Positions 1-9,020 of a stretch of 64,000 nucleotides of DNA are shown in pieces. The notes beneath the pieces were generated by a model that saw only the letters and a list, made by a program, of their open reading frames with translations, was not told the DNA's origin and made no database searches. Origin of the DNA: Cellulomonas wangleii (GTDB lineage Bacteria; Actinomycetota; Actinomycetes; Actinomycetales; Cellulomonadaceae); assembly GCF_018388445.1 (NCBI RefSeq), contig NZ_CP074405.1:3658001-3722000 (forward strand), given 5' to 3'. The position numbers and the translations under genes are program-made. The first letter of the stretch is position 1, and each line of letters begins with the position of its first letter.

Positions 1-247
1 CCGCGCGCCCGTCCGGGCCGGCACCGGCCGCGAACACCACGGCGTCGGCGCCGCTCAGCACGCCCGCGAAGTCGTCCGCGTCGGCCGACTCGATGTCCAG
101 CAGCGCGGGCTGCGCGCCCAGCGCGGCCAGCTCGTCCGCGTGCTCCGGACGGCGCACCAGGGGGACGACGTCGTCGCCGCGGGCGATCAGCAGCGGTGCC
201 AGCAGGCGTGCCACCTTGCCGTGGCCGCCCACGACGACGACGCGCAT
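1..247 (-). CDS. NAD(P)-binding (NmrA-like/atypical SDR) protein, 3' end outside window
   Basis: This is the N-terminal 82 residues of a protein that runs off the left edge. It opens with [20 protein letters not shown], a Rossmann beta-alpha-beta start with a GxxGxxxxxL dinucleotide-binding motif typical of atypical short-chain dehydrogenases (YwnB/NmrA-like sugar-epimerase relatives). A following VFAAGAG segment fits strand 4 of that fold. The ATG overlaps the stop of the SDR gene just upstream (TGATG), so the two are probably co-transcribed and translationally coupled. The substrate cannot be told from this fragment. Confidence 0.75.
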   Translation of the reverse strand, partial: MRVVVVGGHGKVARLLAPLLIARGDDVVPLVRRPEHADELAALGAQPALLDIESADADDFAGVLSGADAVVFAAGAGPDGRA

Positions 248-1134
248 CAGGACCGCCCGCCGGTCACCAGGATGCGGTCGCCGGTGACGTACGACGACTC
301 CTGCGACGCGAGGAACACGTAGGCGGGCGCCAGCTCGGCCGGCTGCCCGGCGCGGCCCAGCGGGGTGTCGGACCCGAAGCTCTCCACCTTCTCCGCGTTC
401 ATCGTCGCGGGGATCAGCGGGGTCCAGATGGGGCCGGGGCACACGGCGTTGACGCGGATGCCGTCCTCCGCGAGCTGCTGGGCCAGGCCCATCGTGAAGT
501 TGTAGATCGCGGCCTTGGTGGACGCGTAGTCCAGCAGGCCGGGGCTGGGGTCGAACGCCTGGATCGACGAGGTGTTGATGATCGACGCCCCGGCGCCCAG
601 GTGCGGCAGCGCGGCCTGGGTGATCCAGAACATCGCGTAGATGTTCGTCTTCAGCACGCGGTCCAGCTGCTCGGTGGTGATGTCCGCCAGCCCGGACTGC
701 GCCATCTGGTAGGCGGCGTTGTTGACGAGCACGTCCAGCCCGCCGAGCTCCTGCGCGGCGCGGTCCGGCAGGGAGCGCGCGAGCGCCTCGTCACGGATGT
801 CGCCGGGCAGCAGCAGGCCCTTGCGGCCGGCCTTCTCGATCCAGGAGAGCGTCACGCGGGCGTCCTCCTCCTCCTCGGGGAGGTAGGAGATCGCGACGTC
901 GGCGCCCTCGCGGGCGAAGGCGATGGCCACGGCACGGCCGATGCCGGAGTCACCGCCGGTGATGAGCGCGCGACGCCCCTCCAGGCGTCCGGAGCCGCGG
1001 TACGACTCCTCGCCGTGGTCGGGCTCCTTGCGCATGTCCTCGGTCCGACCCGGGTGCTCGATCTGCTCGGCCGTCTGCGTGTCCGGGTCGGGGTGCTGGG
1101 TGGTCGGGTCCTGGGGTGTGGTCTGGTCAGCCAT
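247..1134 (-). CDS. SDR family oxidoreductase (YdaD/YhdF-like general stress type)
   Basis: A 295-aa NAD(P)-dependent short-chain dehydrogenase. About 50 hydrophilic N-terminal residues precede the Rossmann core; this extension is typical of the YdaD/YhdF/YhxC group, often linked to general stress. Visible are the cofactor loop [10 protein letters not shown], the NNAA motif, the catalytic Ser in the NTSS strand and the YASTK active-site motif (YxxxK). The C-terminus ends in [10 protein letters not shown], the usual SDR end. The natural substrate is unknown for most of this group. It overlaps the next gene downstream by one base. Confidence 0.9.
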   Translation of the reverse strand: MADQTTPQDPTTQHPDPDTQTAEQIEHPGRTEDMRKEPDHGEESYRGSGRLEGRRALITGGDSGIGRAVAIAFAREGADVAISYLPEEEEDARVTLSWIEKAGRKGLLLPGDIRDEALARSLPDRAAQELGGLDVLVNNAAYQMAQSGLADITTEQLDRVLKTNIYAMFWITQAALPHLGAGASIINTSSIQAFDPSPGLLDYASTKAAIYNFTMGLAQQLAEDGIRVNAVCPGPIWTPLIPATMNAEKVESFGSDTPLGRAGQPAELAPAYVFLASQESSYVTGDRILVTGGRS

Positions 1135-1270
1135 GCGTCCATGGTGGGGTGGACGGGCGGGACCGGCATCCGGAACGGCGGATGCGCTCGCGGGTCGGTG
1201 GGCGCGCCGACGGCGGCCGCCCGTGGAGGGGGTCGGCCGCCGTCGTGACCGGCGCGGACGCCGGGTGCGC

Positions 1271-1687
1271 TCAGTCGTTCGCCGGCGCCTCGGAGATGTC
1301 CGCGAGCGCCGAGGTGGGGTCGAGCTCGGCGGCGAGGTCGCCGATGCTGAGGACCCCGACGGCCAGCCCGCCCTCGACCACCGGGACGCGCCGGACCGCC
1401 TGCTCGCGCATGATGCGCACGACGTCGCGCAGGTCGTCGTCCGGGGCGACGGTCAGCGGGTCGCCCGTCGCGATGCTGCCGACGGGGGCGTCGAGGCCGA
1501 GGCCCTCCGCCAGGCCGCGCACGACGAGGTCGCGGTCGGTGACGATGCCGACGACCGCGCCGTCCTGCGCCACCACGAGGGAGCCGATGTCCTGCGTGGC
1601 CATGGTCTGCGCGACCGCGTGCAGCGTGTCGGTGACCTCGACGACCGTGGGGTGGGGCGTCATGAGCTCGGAGACCGTGCGGGTCAT
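1271..1687 (-). CDS. CBS-domain pair protein
   Basis: A 138-aa protein made almost entirely of two tandem CBS domains (about residues 8-60 and 72-125), with the repeated [10 protein letters not shown] / [10 protein letters not shown] strands. It resembles stand-alone CBS proteins such as actinobacterial hypoxic response protein 1, which bind adenosyl ligands. The ATG has a strong Shine-Dalgarno, AGGAGG, 6 nt upstream. No catalytic domain is attached, so a regulatory or ligand-sensing role is inferred. It is divergent from the nuclease-helicase gene that follows. Confidence 0.9.
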   Translation of the reverse strand: MTRTVSELMTPHPTVVEVTDTLHAVAQTMATQDIGSLVVAQDGAVVGIVTDRDLVVRGLAEGLGLDAPVGSIATGDPLTVAPDDDLRDVVRIMREQAVRRVPVVEGGLAVGVLSIGDLAAELDPTSALADISEAPAND

Positions 1688-1874
1688 GTGCGTCCTCCTG
1701 TGCTGGGGTGCGGCGACGCGAGGGCGACGCCGGGACACCACCGTCGGGGACGGTCCGCCCGTCCGCATCTCGAACGACCCGCTGCCGGGCCGCGCCGAGC
1801 GCCGGCGCAGGGCGGGGCGCGAACCGCGGGCGCAGGTCGGCCGGGGTGTCGGAGGTCGGCCGTAGCCTGCCGGT

Positions 1875-4800
1875 GTGATCCTGCTCGACGACGGCACCCT
1901 GACGTACTCCGCGGGCGACCTGACGGCGGCCGCGGCCTGCGAGTACGCGGTGCTCCGGTCGCTCGACGCCCACCTGGGCCGCGCTGCCGCGGTCACCCCC
2001 GACGCGGACGTCGTGCTCGCGCGCGTCGCGCACCTGGGTGACGAGCACGAGCAGCGCGTGCTGCGCTCGCTGGTGCGGCGGTACGGCGTGTGGCGGCCCG
2101 GGGCACGGGGTGGTCTGGCCCAGGTGCCGGGCACGGGTGACCCGCGGTCGCGGGCGCACCTCGAGGCGGCGCAGGCCGCGACGCTGGACCTGCTGGGCAC
2201 CGCGGACGTCGTGCACCAGGCCGCGTTCTTCGACGGCCGGTTCGTGGGGCGCGCGGACTTCGTCGTGCGGGACGAGGCCGGCGCCTGGTCCGTGCGCGAC
2301 GCCAAGCTCGCCCGCAACGCGCAGCCGACCGCGCTGCTGCAGGTGGCGGCGTACGCGGACCAGCTGACCCGGGCGGGCCTGCCGGTGGCGCGCGAGGTCG
2401 AGCTGGCGCTGGGCGACGGTGCCGTCACGCGGCACGCGGTGGCCGACCTGGTGCCCGTGTACCTGGACCGGCGCACCCGCCTGCAGGACGTGCTGGACAC
2501 GCACCGCGCCGAGCAGGGTCCGGTGGTGTGGGGCGACGGGCGCTGGTCCGCGTGCGGCCGGTGCTCGCTGTGCACGCACGAGCTCGAGGTGCGTCGGGAC
2601 GTGACCCTGGTCGCCGGGGTGTACGAGCGGCAGCGGGCGGCGCTGGCCACGGTCGGCATCACGACCGTCGAGGCGCTGGCCGCGGCGCCCGACGGCCTGG
2701 AGGTCGAAGGGCTGAACCCGGCCGTCGTCGCACGGGCCCGCCTGCAGGCGCGGCTGCAGCTCGACCTCGAGGCGCGCAACCCCGACCCGGCGCACCCCAC
2801 GGACGTCCCGTACGAGGTGACCGACGCGCAGGCGGTGGCGGCGCTGCTGCCGCCGCCGGACCCGGGCGACATCTTCTTCGACTTCGAGGGCGACCCCCTG
2901 TGGTACGACGCCGCGATGGCCGGCGAGCCGGACGCGTGGGGGCTGGAGTACCTGTTCGGCGTGGTGGAGAACCCGCCGGAGCCGGGTGCGGAGGCGCCCT
3001 TCGTGGCGTTCTGGGCGCACGACCGCGCGGCCGAGCGTGTGGCCCTTCGGGAGTTCCTCGCGTACCTGGCCGACCGCCGGGCGCGCTTCCCCGGCATGCA
3101 CGTCTACCACTACGCGGCGTACGAGAAGTCGACGCTGCGTCGCCTCGCCGCACGCCACGGCGAGGGCGAGGCGCAGGTGGACGCGCTGCTGCGCGAGGGG
3201 CTGCTGGTCGACCTGTACGCCGCGGTCAAGGCGGGCGTGCGGACGGGGCAGCGGTCGTACTCGCTGAAGAAGCTCGAGCCGCTGTACATGGCGACGGGCC
3301 GGGGGGACGGCGTCACCACCGCGGCGGACTCGATCGTCGAGTACGCCGAGGCGGTCGCCGCGCGCGACGCCGGCCGCCTGGACGACTGGACCGACCGCAT
3401 CAAGGCCATCGAGGTCTACAACCACTACGACTGCGACTCCACGCGAGGGCTGCGCGACTGGCTGCTGGCGCGGTTGGCCGAGGCCGGGGTCGCGCCGTCG
3501 CGTGCCGTCGTCCTCGACCCGACGGCCGAGGCCCGCGCGGCCGAGCTCGCCACGCCCGACCCGCTGGAGGACGCGCTGCTCGCGGTCGCCGGGCCCGGCC
3601 CGGGCGAGGGTGTCGTCCGCTCCCCCGCACGCCAGGCCGTCGCGCTCGTCGGCGCGGCCCTGCGGTACCACCAGCGCGAGGACAAGCCGTACTGGTGGGG
3701 GCACTTCGACCGGCTCGGAGCGCACCCCTCGGACTGGACGGAGCGGCGCAACGTGCTGCTCGCGGACCGGCCCGGCGCCGTCGAGGTCGTCACCGACTGG
3801 CACCTGCCCGCCGGCAAGAAGGTCGAGCGTCGCGTGCTGCGCATGACCGGCCGGCTGGAGCCCGGCAGCGACCTGCGTCCCGGTGCGCAGGCCGTCGGCC
3901 TGTACGAGCCGCCGCTGCCGGAGTGCGTCAAGCGGTCGGTCGACGCGCCGCGCGGCTGGTGCGAGCGCATGACGGTGCTCGACGTGACGGCCACCGGCGA
4001 GGGGTCGGCCGTGCGCGACGTCCTGCTCGTCGAGGAGACGCGCCCGAAGGGGACGGAGGCCTTCGCCGAGCTGCCCATGGCGCTGGCCCCGTCCGGTCCG
4101 ATCGGCACGGGCCCGCTGCGTGAGGCGATCCGCGGCCTGGCGCAGCAGGTGCTCGACGCCGTGCACGACGTGCCCGCCGACTCCGACGTGCCGCTGCCGC
4201 GCTCCGCCGTGCTCGACCTTGCCCGGCGCACGCCGCCGCGCACCCGCTCGGGCCGGCCACTGCCGTCGGTGGGCGACGGGGTGGGCCTGGTCGACGTGCT
4301 GACGCACGCCGTCGAGGAGCTGGACGACTCGTACCTCGCGGTCCAGGGTCCGCCCGGGACCGGCAAGACGTACACCGGCGCACGCGTGATCGCGGCGCTG
4401 GTGGCCCGGGGGTGGCGCGTCGGCGTCGTCGCGCAGTCGCACGCGGTGGTCGAGAACATGCTGCGCGGGGTCGCGGCCGCCGGCGTCGCGCGCGACGCGA
4501 TCGCCAAGAAGGCGCCGGGCTCCTCCGACGCCCGCACCGCCGACCCGGACGCGCCGTGGACGTGGGTCCCGGACGCGGGGTTCGGTGCGTTCTGGGCCAC
4601 GCACCCGGGCGGCCGCCCGGGTGCCGGTGCGGTGCTCGGCGGCACCGCCTGGGACCTGGTCAACGCCAGGCGTCTGCCGGGTGAGCCGCTCGACCTGCTG
4701 GTGGTCGACGAGGCCGGGCAGTTCGCGCTCGCCACCACGTTCGCCGTGGCCGGTGCCGCCCGCAACCTGCTGCTGCTGGGCGACCCGCAGCAGCTGCCGC

Positions 4801-5528
4801 AGGTCAGCCAGGGCACCCACCCCGAGCCGGTGGACCGCAGCGCGCTGGGCTGGCTCACCGACGGCCACGACACCCTGCCGGCAGACCTCGGGTACTTCCT
4901 GCCCGTGACGTACCGGATGCACCCGGAGCTGTGCGCGGCGGTGTCGACGCTCGCGTACGAGGGGCGCCTGGCGTCGGCGCCGCGTGCGGCCCGGCGGTCG
5001 CTCGACGGGGTGCCACCGGGCGTGCACGGCGTGCTGGTGGACCACGAGGGCAACGCGGTCGCGTCCCCGCAGGAGGCCGACGTGGTCGTCAGGTTCGTCG
5101 CCGACCTCGTCGGACGCACCTGGCACGACCCCGACGCCGCCGAGCCGTCCCGGCCGCTGACGGCCGCCGACGTCCTGGTCGTCGCCGCCTACAACGCGCA
5201 GGTGTGGACGGTGCGGCAGAAGCTCGACGCGGCCGGATTCACGGACACGCGCGTCGGCACGGTCGACCGGTTCCAGGGGCAGGAGGCGCCCGTCGTGATC
5301 GTGACGACCGCGGCGTCGTCGCCGGCGCAGGTGCCGCGAGGACTGGACTTCCTGCTCGACCGCAACCGCCTCAACGTCGCGGTGTCGCGGGGTCAGTGGG
5401 CGGCGTTCGTGGTCCGCTCGACGCACCTCACGCGCACCCTGCCGCAGCGTCCCGAGTCGCTCGAACGGCTGGGCGCGTTCGTGGGACTGACCACCCGATC
5501 GGTCGTGGAGCCGCCGCCGGGCACGTAG
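1875..5528 (+). CDS. TM0106-family RecB-like nuclease fused to SF1 DNA helicase
   Basis: A 1217-aa fusion. The N-terminal half matches the TM0106 RecB-like nuclease family: a PD-(D/E)XK-like segment (RADFVVRDE...VRDAK, about residues 126-143) followed by an RNase H/DEDD-like exonuclease segment starting DIFFDFEGD (about 332) and ending YNHYDCDS (about 516). The C-terminal third is a DNA2/UPF1-type helicase: Walker A GPPGTGKT near 826, Walker B VVDEAGQ near 942, GDPQQLPQ, then VDRFQGQEA and NVAVSRG. It starts at GTG 1875. A DNA end-processing or repair role is inferred; such fusions also occur near defence genes. It appears intact. Confidence 0.88.
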   Translation: MILLDDGTLTYSAGDLTAAAACEYAVLRSLDAHLGRAAAVTPDADVVLARVAHLGDEHEQRVLRSLVRRYGVWRPGARGGLAQVPGTGDPRSRAHLEAAQAATLDLLGTADVVHQAAFFDGRFVGRADFVVRDEAGAWSVRDAKLARNAQPTALLQVAAYADQLTRAGLPVAREVELALGDGAVTRHAVADLVPVYLDRRTRLQDVLDTHRAEQGPVVWGDGRWSACGRCSLCTHELEVRRDVTLVAGVYERQRAALATVGITTVEALAAAPDGLEVEGLNPAVVARARLQARLQLDLEARNPDPAHPTDVPYEVTDAQAVAALLPPPDPGDIFFDFEGDPLWYDAAMAGEPDAWGLEYLFGVVENPPEPGAEAPFVAFWAHDRAAERVALREFLAYLADRRARFPGMHVYHYAAYEKSTLRRLAARHGEGEAQVDALLREGLLVDLYAAVKAGVRTGQRSYSLKKLEPLYMATGRGDGVTTAADSIVEYAEAVAARDAGRLDDWTDRIKAIEVYNHYDCDSTRGLRDWLLARLAEAGVAPSRAVVLDPTAEARAAELATPDPLEDALLAVAGPGPGEGVVRSPARQAVALVGAALRYHQREDKPYWWGHFDRLGAHPSDWTERRNVLLADRPGAVEVVTDWHLPAGKKVERRVLRMTGRLEPGSDLRPGAQAVGLYEPPLPECVKRSVDAPRGWCERMTVLDVTATGEGSAVRDVLLVEETRPKGTEAFAELPMALAPSGPIGTGPLREAIRGLAQQVLDAVHDVPADSDVPLPRSAVLDLARRTPPRTRSGRPLPSVGDGVGLVDVLTHAVEELDDSYLAVQGPPGTGKTYTGARVIAALVARGWRVGVVAQSHAVVENMLRGVAAAGVARDAIAKKAPGSSDARTADPDAPWTWVPDAGFGAFWATHPGGRPGAGAVLGGTAWDLVNARRLPGEPLDLLVVDEAGQFALATTFAVAGAARNLLLLGDPQQLPQVSQGTHPEPVDRSALGWLTDGHDTLPADLGYFLPVTYRMHPELCAAVSTLAYEGRLASAPRAARRSLDGVPPGVHGVLVDHEGNAVASPQEADVVVRFVADLVGRTWHDPDAAEPSRPLTAADVLVVAAYNAQVWTVRQKLDAAGFTDTRVGTVDRFQGQEAPVVIVTTAASSPAQVPRGLDFLLDRNRLNVAVSRGQWAAFVVRSTHLTRTLPQRPESLERLGAFVGLTTRSVVEPPPGT

Positions 5529-5603
5529 CGTCGGCTCCGGGACGGGCGCGCGACGCCCGGTGCGGCGCCGCCGCACGTGAGGACCGACGAGCCGGAGGCA
5601 GTC

Positions 5604-6308
5604 ATGGGCGTGGACGAGGAGTTCGAGCGGGTGCGCACGGCGCTGCGCACCGAGGAGCAGGCGCTCGCGCAGGAGTTCGAGCGGATCGACGCGGAGGCGC
5701 GGGCCACGATCGCCGCGAGCGTCGAGCACGTGCGCACCGAGCTGGCCACGCAGGCCGACCGCATCCGCGAGGCGATCGCGCAGCAGCGTGCCGAGGTCGA
5801 GGCCCGCACCGAGGAGCTGAGCGAGGAGATCGCGGAGCCGGCTGGTGGCGCCCCGGACGGCGGGTCCGAGGGCGGCGACGTGACGGCAGCGGACGACGTG
5901 AGCGTGGCCGACGAGACCGTGGCGGACGACGTGATTGCCGACGCGACGACCAGCGACGAGGCCGTGGCCGACGAGGCCGTGGCCGACGAGACCGTGGTCG
6001 ACGAGACCGTGGTCGACGACGAGCGCTTCACGGACGAGGCCACGGCCGAGGACCCCTCGGGTGCCGCGGCGCGCGCGGACGGCACCGCCGACACCGCCGT
6101 CCTCGACCTGGACGACCCGGCCGGTGACGGGGCGGCGCCCGCCGCACGCCCGACGGACTACCCGGACGACATCGAGTGGGACGAGGAGGCGACGGGTGAC
6201 GCGACCCGGGTCGAGCAGTCCGACGGCACCGACGTCGACCGCATGACGAGCGGGGGCGACGACGTGGCTCCCGCCGGGACGGTCGACGGGGTCGAGCGCG
6301 GCGACTGA
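5604..6308 (+). CDS. Acidic coiled-coil repeat protein of unknown function
   Basis: A 234-aa, very acidic protein. The ATG at 5604 is preferred to an in-frame GTG at 5577 because GGAGG lies just upstream of it. Residues 1-80 are predicted alpha-helical and coiled-coil-like (EEFERVRTALRTEEQALAQ). Residues 95-140 are a low-complexity D/E/A/V/T tract encoded by 15-bp tandem repeats, and the rest is disordered and acidic. No signal peptide or membrane segment is seen. No family is recognised. It sits just upstream of the MT0933-like gene. Confidence 0.7.
   Translation: MGVDEEFERVRTALRTEEQALAQEFERIDAEARATIAASVEHVRTELATQADRIREAIAQQRAEVEARTEELSEEIAEPAGGAPDGGSEGGDVTAADDVSVADETVADDVIADATTSDEAVADEAVADETVVDETVVDDERFTDEATAEDPSGAAARADGTADTAVLDLDDPAGDGAAPAARPTDYPDDIEWDEEATGDATRVEQSDGTDVDRMTSGGDDVAPAGTVDGVERGD
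5955..6014 (+). repeat. Four tandem 15-bp repeats in the acidic protein gene
   Basis: Two copies of GACGAGGCCGTGGCC are followed by two of GACGAGACCGTGGTC, encoding DEAVA/DETVV. The unit is a multiple of three, so copy-number change would alter length without breaking the frame. Confidence 0.9.
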
Positions 6309-6446
6309 CCCGCCGGGGTCTGCGCTGCGGCGGGCGCGCCGGAGGGGCGGCCGCCGCCCGCTCGAGCGGCCGACCGCCGCGCGCGGACGCACACTGGAGG
6401 CAGGGTGCCGACCTGTCGGCGCCGGGACGCACGGACGGAGACCCTC

Positions 6447-6635
6447 ATGGGCATCGACGACCTGGTGAACAAGGCGCGCGGAGCGGTGTCGGGCCGCGAG
6501 GAGCAGGCCAAGCAGGCGCTCGACAAGGCGGCCGACGCGCTGAAGTCGCGCACGGGCGACGGCACGGACGCGAAGGTCGACAAGGTCGTCGACGCGGCCA
6601 AGGACCAGCTGGACAAGCAGAAGCGCCGCCCCTGA
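6447..6635 (+). CDS. MT0933-like small helical protein (annotated as antitoxin family)
   Basis: A 62-aa protein starting MGIDDLVNKARGAVSG and continuing with lysine- and aspartate-rich amphipathic helices. This is the pattern of the MT0933/Rv0909 antitoxin-like family common in Actinobacteria. The ATG at 6447 has GGAG 8 nt upstream. No partner toxin gene lies beside it, so an antitoxin role is doubtful; stress-linked CsbD-like roles are possible. A decapitated relative of this start appears at about 29160. Confidence 0.75.
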   Translation: MGIDDLVNKARGAVSGREEQAKQALDKAADALKSRTGDGTDAKVDKVVDAAKDQLDKQKRRP

Positions 6636-6650
6636 GCGGTGCCCCAGCCA

Positions 6651-6700
6651 CCCGGGGCGCCGGCGGAGGGGCGCCGGCGACGGCGTGCCGACGCCCCGGG
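6651..6700. terminator. Possible bidirectional terminator between convergent genes
   Basis: CCCGGGGCG (6651-6659) and CGCCCCGGG (6692-6700) form a 9-bp inverted repeat with a GC-rich 32-nt loop that can itself pair. It fills the space between the convergent MT0933-like and MFS genes. There is no U tract, as is usual in this kind of genome. Confidence 0.4.
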
Positions 6701-6711
6701 CGCGGCAGCCG

Positions 6712-8286
6712 CTACGTCAGGCTCTCGCCGGTGCGCTCCGGCAGCGCGAGCGCCCCGAGGGCCGCGACGACGAACACGGCCGCGAAGACGGCGAACAGCA
6801 GCCCGGTGCCGCCCAGCTCCCGCAGCTGCGGGACGGCCAGCGGTGCGAGCACGGACGCGGTGCGCCCGATGCCCGCGGCCCAGCCGGCGCCGGTGCTGCG
6901 CACGCGGGTCGGGTACAGCTCGGGCGTGACGGCGTACAGCGCGCCCCACGCGCCGAGGTTGAAGAACGAGAGCAGCAGCCCCGCGCCGACGATCTGCACG
7001 TCACCCGACGCGACCGCGAACAGGCCCGCGGCGACGGCGGACCCGGCCAGGAACGCCGCCAGGGTCCGGCGCCGGCCCCACGTCTCGACCAGCACCGCGG
7101 CGGCCGCGTACCCGGGCAGCTGGCCCAGCGTGATGATCAGCGTGTACTCGAACGACCGCACCAGGGTGTGCCCGTCGGCCGCCAGCAGGGACGGCAGCCA
7201 GATGAACGCGCCGTAGTAGGAGAAGTTCACGGCGAACCACACCACCCACAGTGCCGTCGTGCGGCGTCGCAGCCCCGGCGCCCACAGCGCCGCGAGCCGG
7301 GGCGGTCCCTCGGGTGCTGCGGGCTCGTCGGCAGGTGCGGCGGGCCCGTCGGCGGGGGCGGCGACGGGCGGCCCGGCCGCGACGGTCCCGGCAGCGGTGG
7401 ACCCGGCGGCGACGGTCCCGGCGGGCGCCCCACCGTCGGCCGCGGCCCGGTCGCGCACCTGGGCGCCCGTCAGCCCGCGGTGGCCGACGGCGGGTGACGC
7501 CTCCAGGTCGGCGACCACGCGGTCGGCCTCCTCGTGCCGGCCGCGCGCCAGCAGGAACCGCACGGACTCCGGCAGACCGCGACGCACCACCACGGCGTAC
7601 ACCGCGGGCAGTGCGCCGAGCGCGAGCGCCCACCGCCACCCGTCGTCACCCAGGGGCACCACGAGGTACCCGACGACGGCCGCGAGCATCCAGCCCACCG
7701 CCCAGAACGACTCCAGGACGACGACGGCCCGCCCGCGGATGCGCGGCGGCGCGAACTCGCTGACCAGCGTGGACGCGACGGGCAGCTCCGCGCCCAGCCC
7801 GAGCCCGACCACGAACCGCAGCGCCATGAGCACCGCGACGCCGCCCGCGAGCGCGGACGCGCCCGTGGCCAGCCCGTAGACCAGCAGCGTCAGCGCGAAG
7901 ACCTGCCGGCGTCCGATGCGGTCGGCCAGCAGCCCGCCCAGGGCGGCGCCCACCGCCATCCCGACGAACCCGGCGGACGCGATCCACCCGAGCGCGGTCG
8001 CGTCGGTGCCCCACACCACCGCGAGCTGGGCGATGACGAACGAGATGAGGCCGACGTCCATCGCGTCGAACGTCCACCCGACGCCGGACCCGAGCAGCAG
8101 CCGCACGTGCCGGCGGGTGACGGGCAGCCCGTCGAGGCGCGTCGCCGGGTCGCCGGCGGACCCCGCACCGACGGGCACCGTCGACGGGGCGCCTGCACGC
8201 TCGGCCGGGTGCGCCGCGCGCCCCCGCGGTCCGGAGGGCACGCCGTCGGCCTCGGGCGTGTCGAAGGGGACGTCCTGTCCGGTCAC
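6712..8286 (-). CDS. MFS transporter (sugar/metabolite:H+ symporter-like)
   Basis: A 524-aa major facilitator with about 60 disordered N-terminal residues. The start GTG 8286 is chosen for the CAGGAGG Shine-Dalgarno just upstream. Twelve hydrophobic segments are visible. The first loop carries GGLLADRIGRRQVF, a classic MFS A-motif, repeated in the second half as VLVETWGRRRT. The cytoplasmic central loop (about residues 310-350) is a long low-complexity Ala/Pro/Gly insert. It resembles the sugar-porter/NiaP/aromatic-acid transporter group; the substrate is not deducible. Confidence 0.85.
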   Translation of the reverse strand: MTGQDVPFDTPEADGVPSGPRGRAAHPAERAGAPSTVPVGAGSAGDPATRLDGLPVTRRHVRLLLGSGVGWTFDAMDVGLISFVIAQLAVVWGTDATALGWIASAGFVGMAVGAALGGLLADRIGRRQVFALTLLVYGLATGASALAGGVAVLMALRFVVGLGLGAELPVASTLVSEFAPPRIRGRAVVVLESFWAVGWMLAAVVGYLVVPLGDDGWRWALALGALPAVYAVVVRRGLPESVRFLLARGRHEEADRVVADLEASPAVGHRGLTGAQVRDRAAADGGAPAGTVAAGSTAAGTVAAGPPVAAPADGPAAPADEPAAPEGPPRLAALWAPGLRRRTTALWVVWFAVNFSYYGAFIWLPSLLAADGHTLVRSFEYTLIITLGQLPGYAAAAVLVETWGRRRTLAAFLAGSAVAAGLFAVASGDVQIVGAGLLLSFFNLGAWGALYAVTPELYPTRVRSTGAGWAAGIGRTASVLAPLAVPQLRELGGTGLLFAVFAAVFVVAALGALALPERTGESLT

Positions 8287-8468
8287 GGTGCCTCCTGGTC
8301 TGCCCGCCCGCGGTCTGTCGGGCGCGGGCGGTCGGGCGCGGTCGGTCGGCCGCGCGGCGACGTCGTCGGCACCGCTGCGCATCGTCACCCAGGACGCGGG
8401 CGGACGCCAGTGCCCTCGGACCCGTGTCGTGGCGCACCCTCTGGCTCCGGTCGGGTGGTGACGCGCGT

Positions 8469-8969
8469 CTACCCCGCGGCGGCCGGCTCGACGCGGAAGA
8501 CGGGGTGGTCGGCCGCGACGGCCTCGAAGGCGGCGACCGGCTCGCGGCGGTCGACGCGCACGTGCGGGCGCCCGCCGGGTGCCACCTGGACGAACCGGCG
8601 GATGACGGCGGCCCGCTCCTCGACGGGGACCTCGACGAGCCGCACGGCCCGGCGTCGCCCGTGGTGCAGCACGGCGTGCCCGTCGGCGGCGCGCACGTTC
8701 CACACCCAGGCGCACTCCCCCAGCATCGACACGAGGTACCAGCGCCCGTCGACGTCGGCCATGGCCAGGGGGAACCGGGTGGTCCGCCCGGTGCGTCGGC
8801 CGGGCACCTCGAGGGTGACCCACCGCCGGGGCGTCAGCCCGGTGCGGCCGAGCGCCGCGTAGGCCCGCGACGAGTAGCGGGCGAACGCGTCACCCCGACC
8901 GCCGCGGTAGTGGCCGCGCAGCCACGCCGCCCACCGCCGCTCGAACCAGCCCCCTGCCGTGTCCGTCAT
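8469..8969 (-). CDS. Deazaflavin (F420)-dependent nitroreductase family protein (Ddn-like)
   Basis: A 166-aa protein with the Ddn/F420H2-dependent quinone reductase layout: an amphipathic N-terminal helix, then VTLEVPGRRTGRTTRFPL, which carries the conserved GRxTG(R) cofactor-phosphate motif, then WYLVSMLGE and WVWNVRA. Members use reduced F420 to reduce quinones or nitro compounds, usually at the membrane face. The length is normal. It lies between the MFS gene and the TetR gene on the same strand, but no functional link is evident. Confidence 0.85.
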   Translation of the reverse strand: MTDTAGGWFERRWAAWLRGHYRGGRGDAFARYSSRAYAALGRTGLTPRRWVTLEVPGRRTGRTTRFPLAMADVDGRWYLVSMLGECAWVWNVRAADGHAVLHHGRRRAVRLVEVPVEERAAVIRRFVQVAPGGRPHVRVDRREPVAAFEAVAADHPVFRVEPAAAG

Positions 8970-9020
8970 CCGCCCGAGCGTGGCAGGCGGGGCGGCGCAG
9001 CGTCCAGGGGCCGGGTCGGG

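Noticed and set aside
852..6392. A 1846-codon open frame on the minus strand
   Set aside because: It is antisense to the nuclease-helicase gene and runs across several real genes. Its product is Arg/His/Val-rich low-complexity sequence, typical of shadow frames in high-GC DNA.
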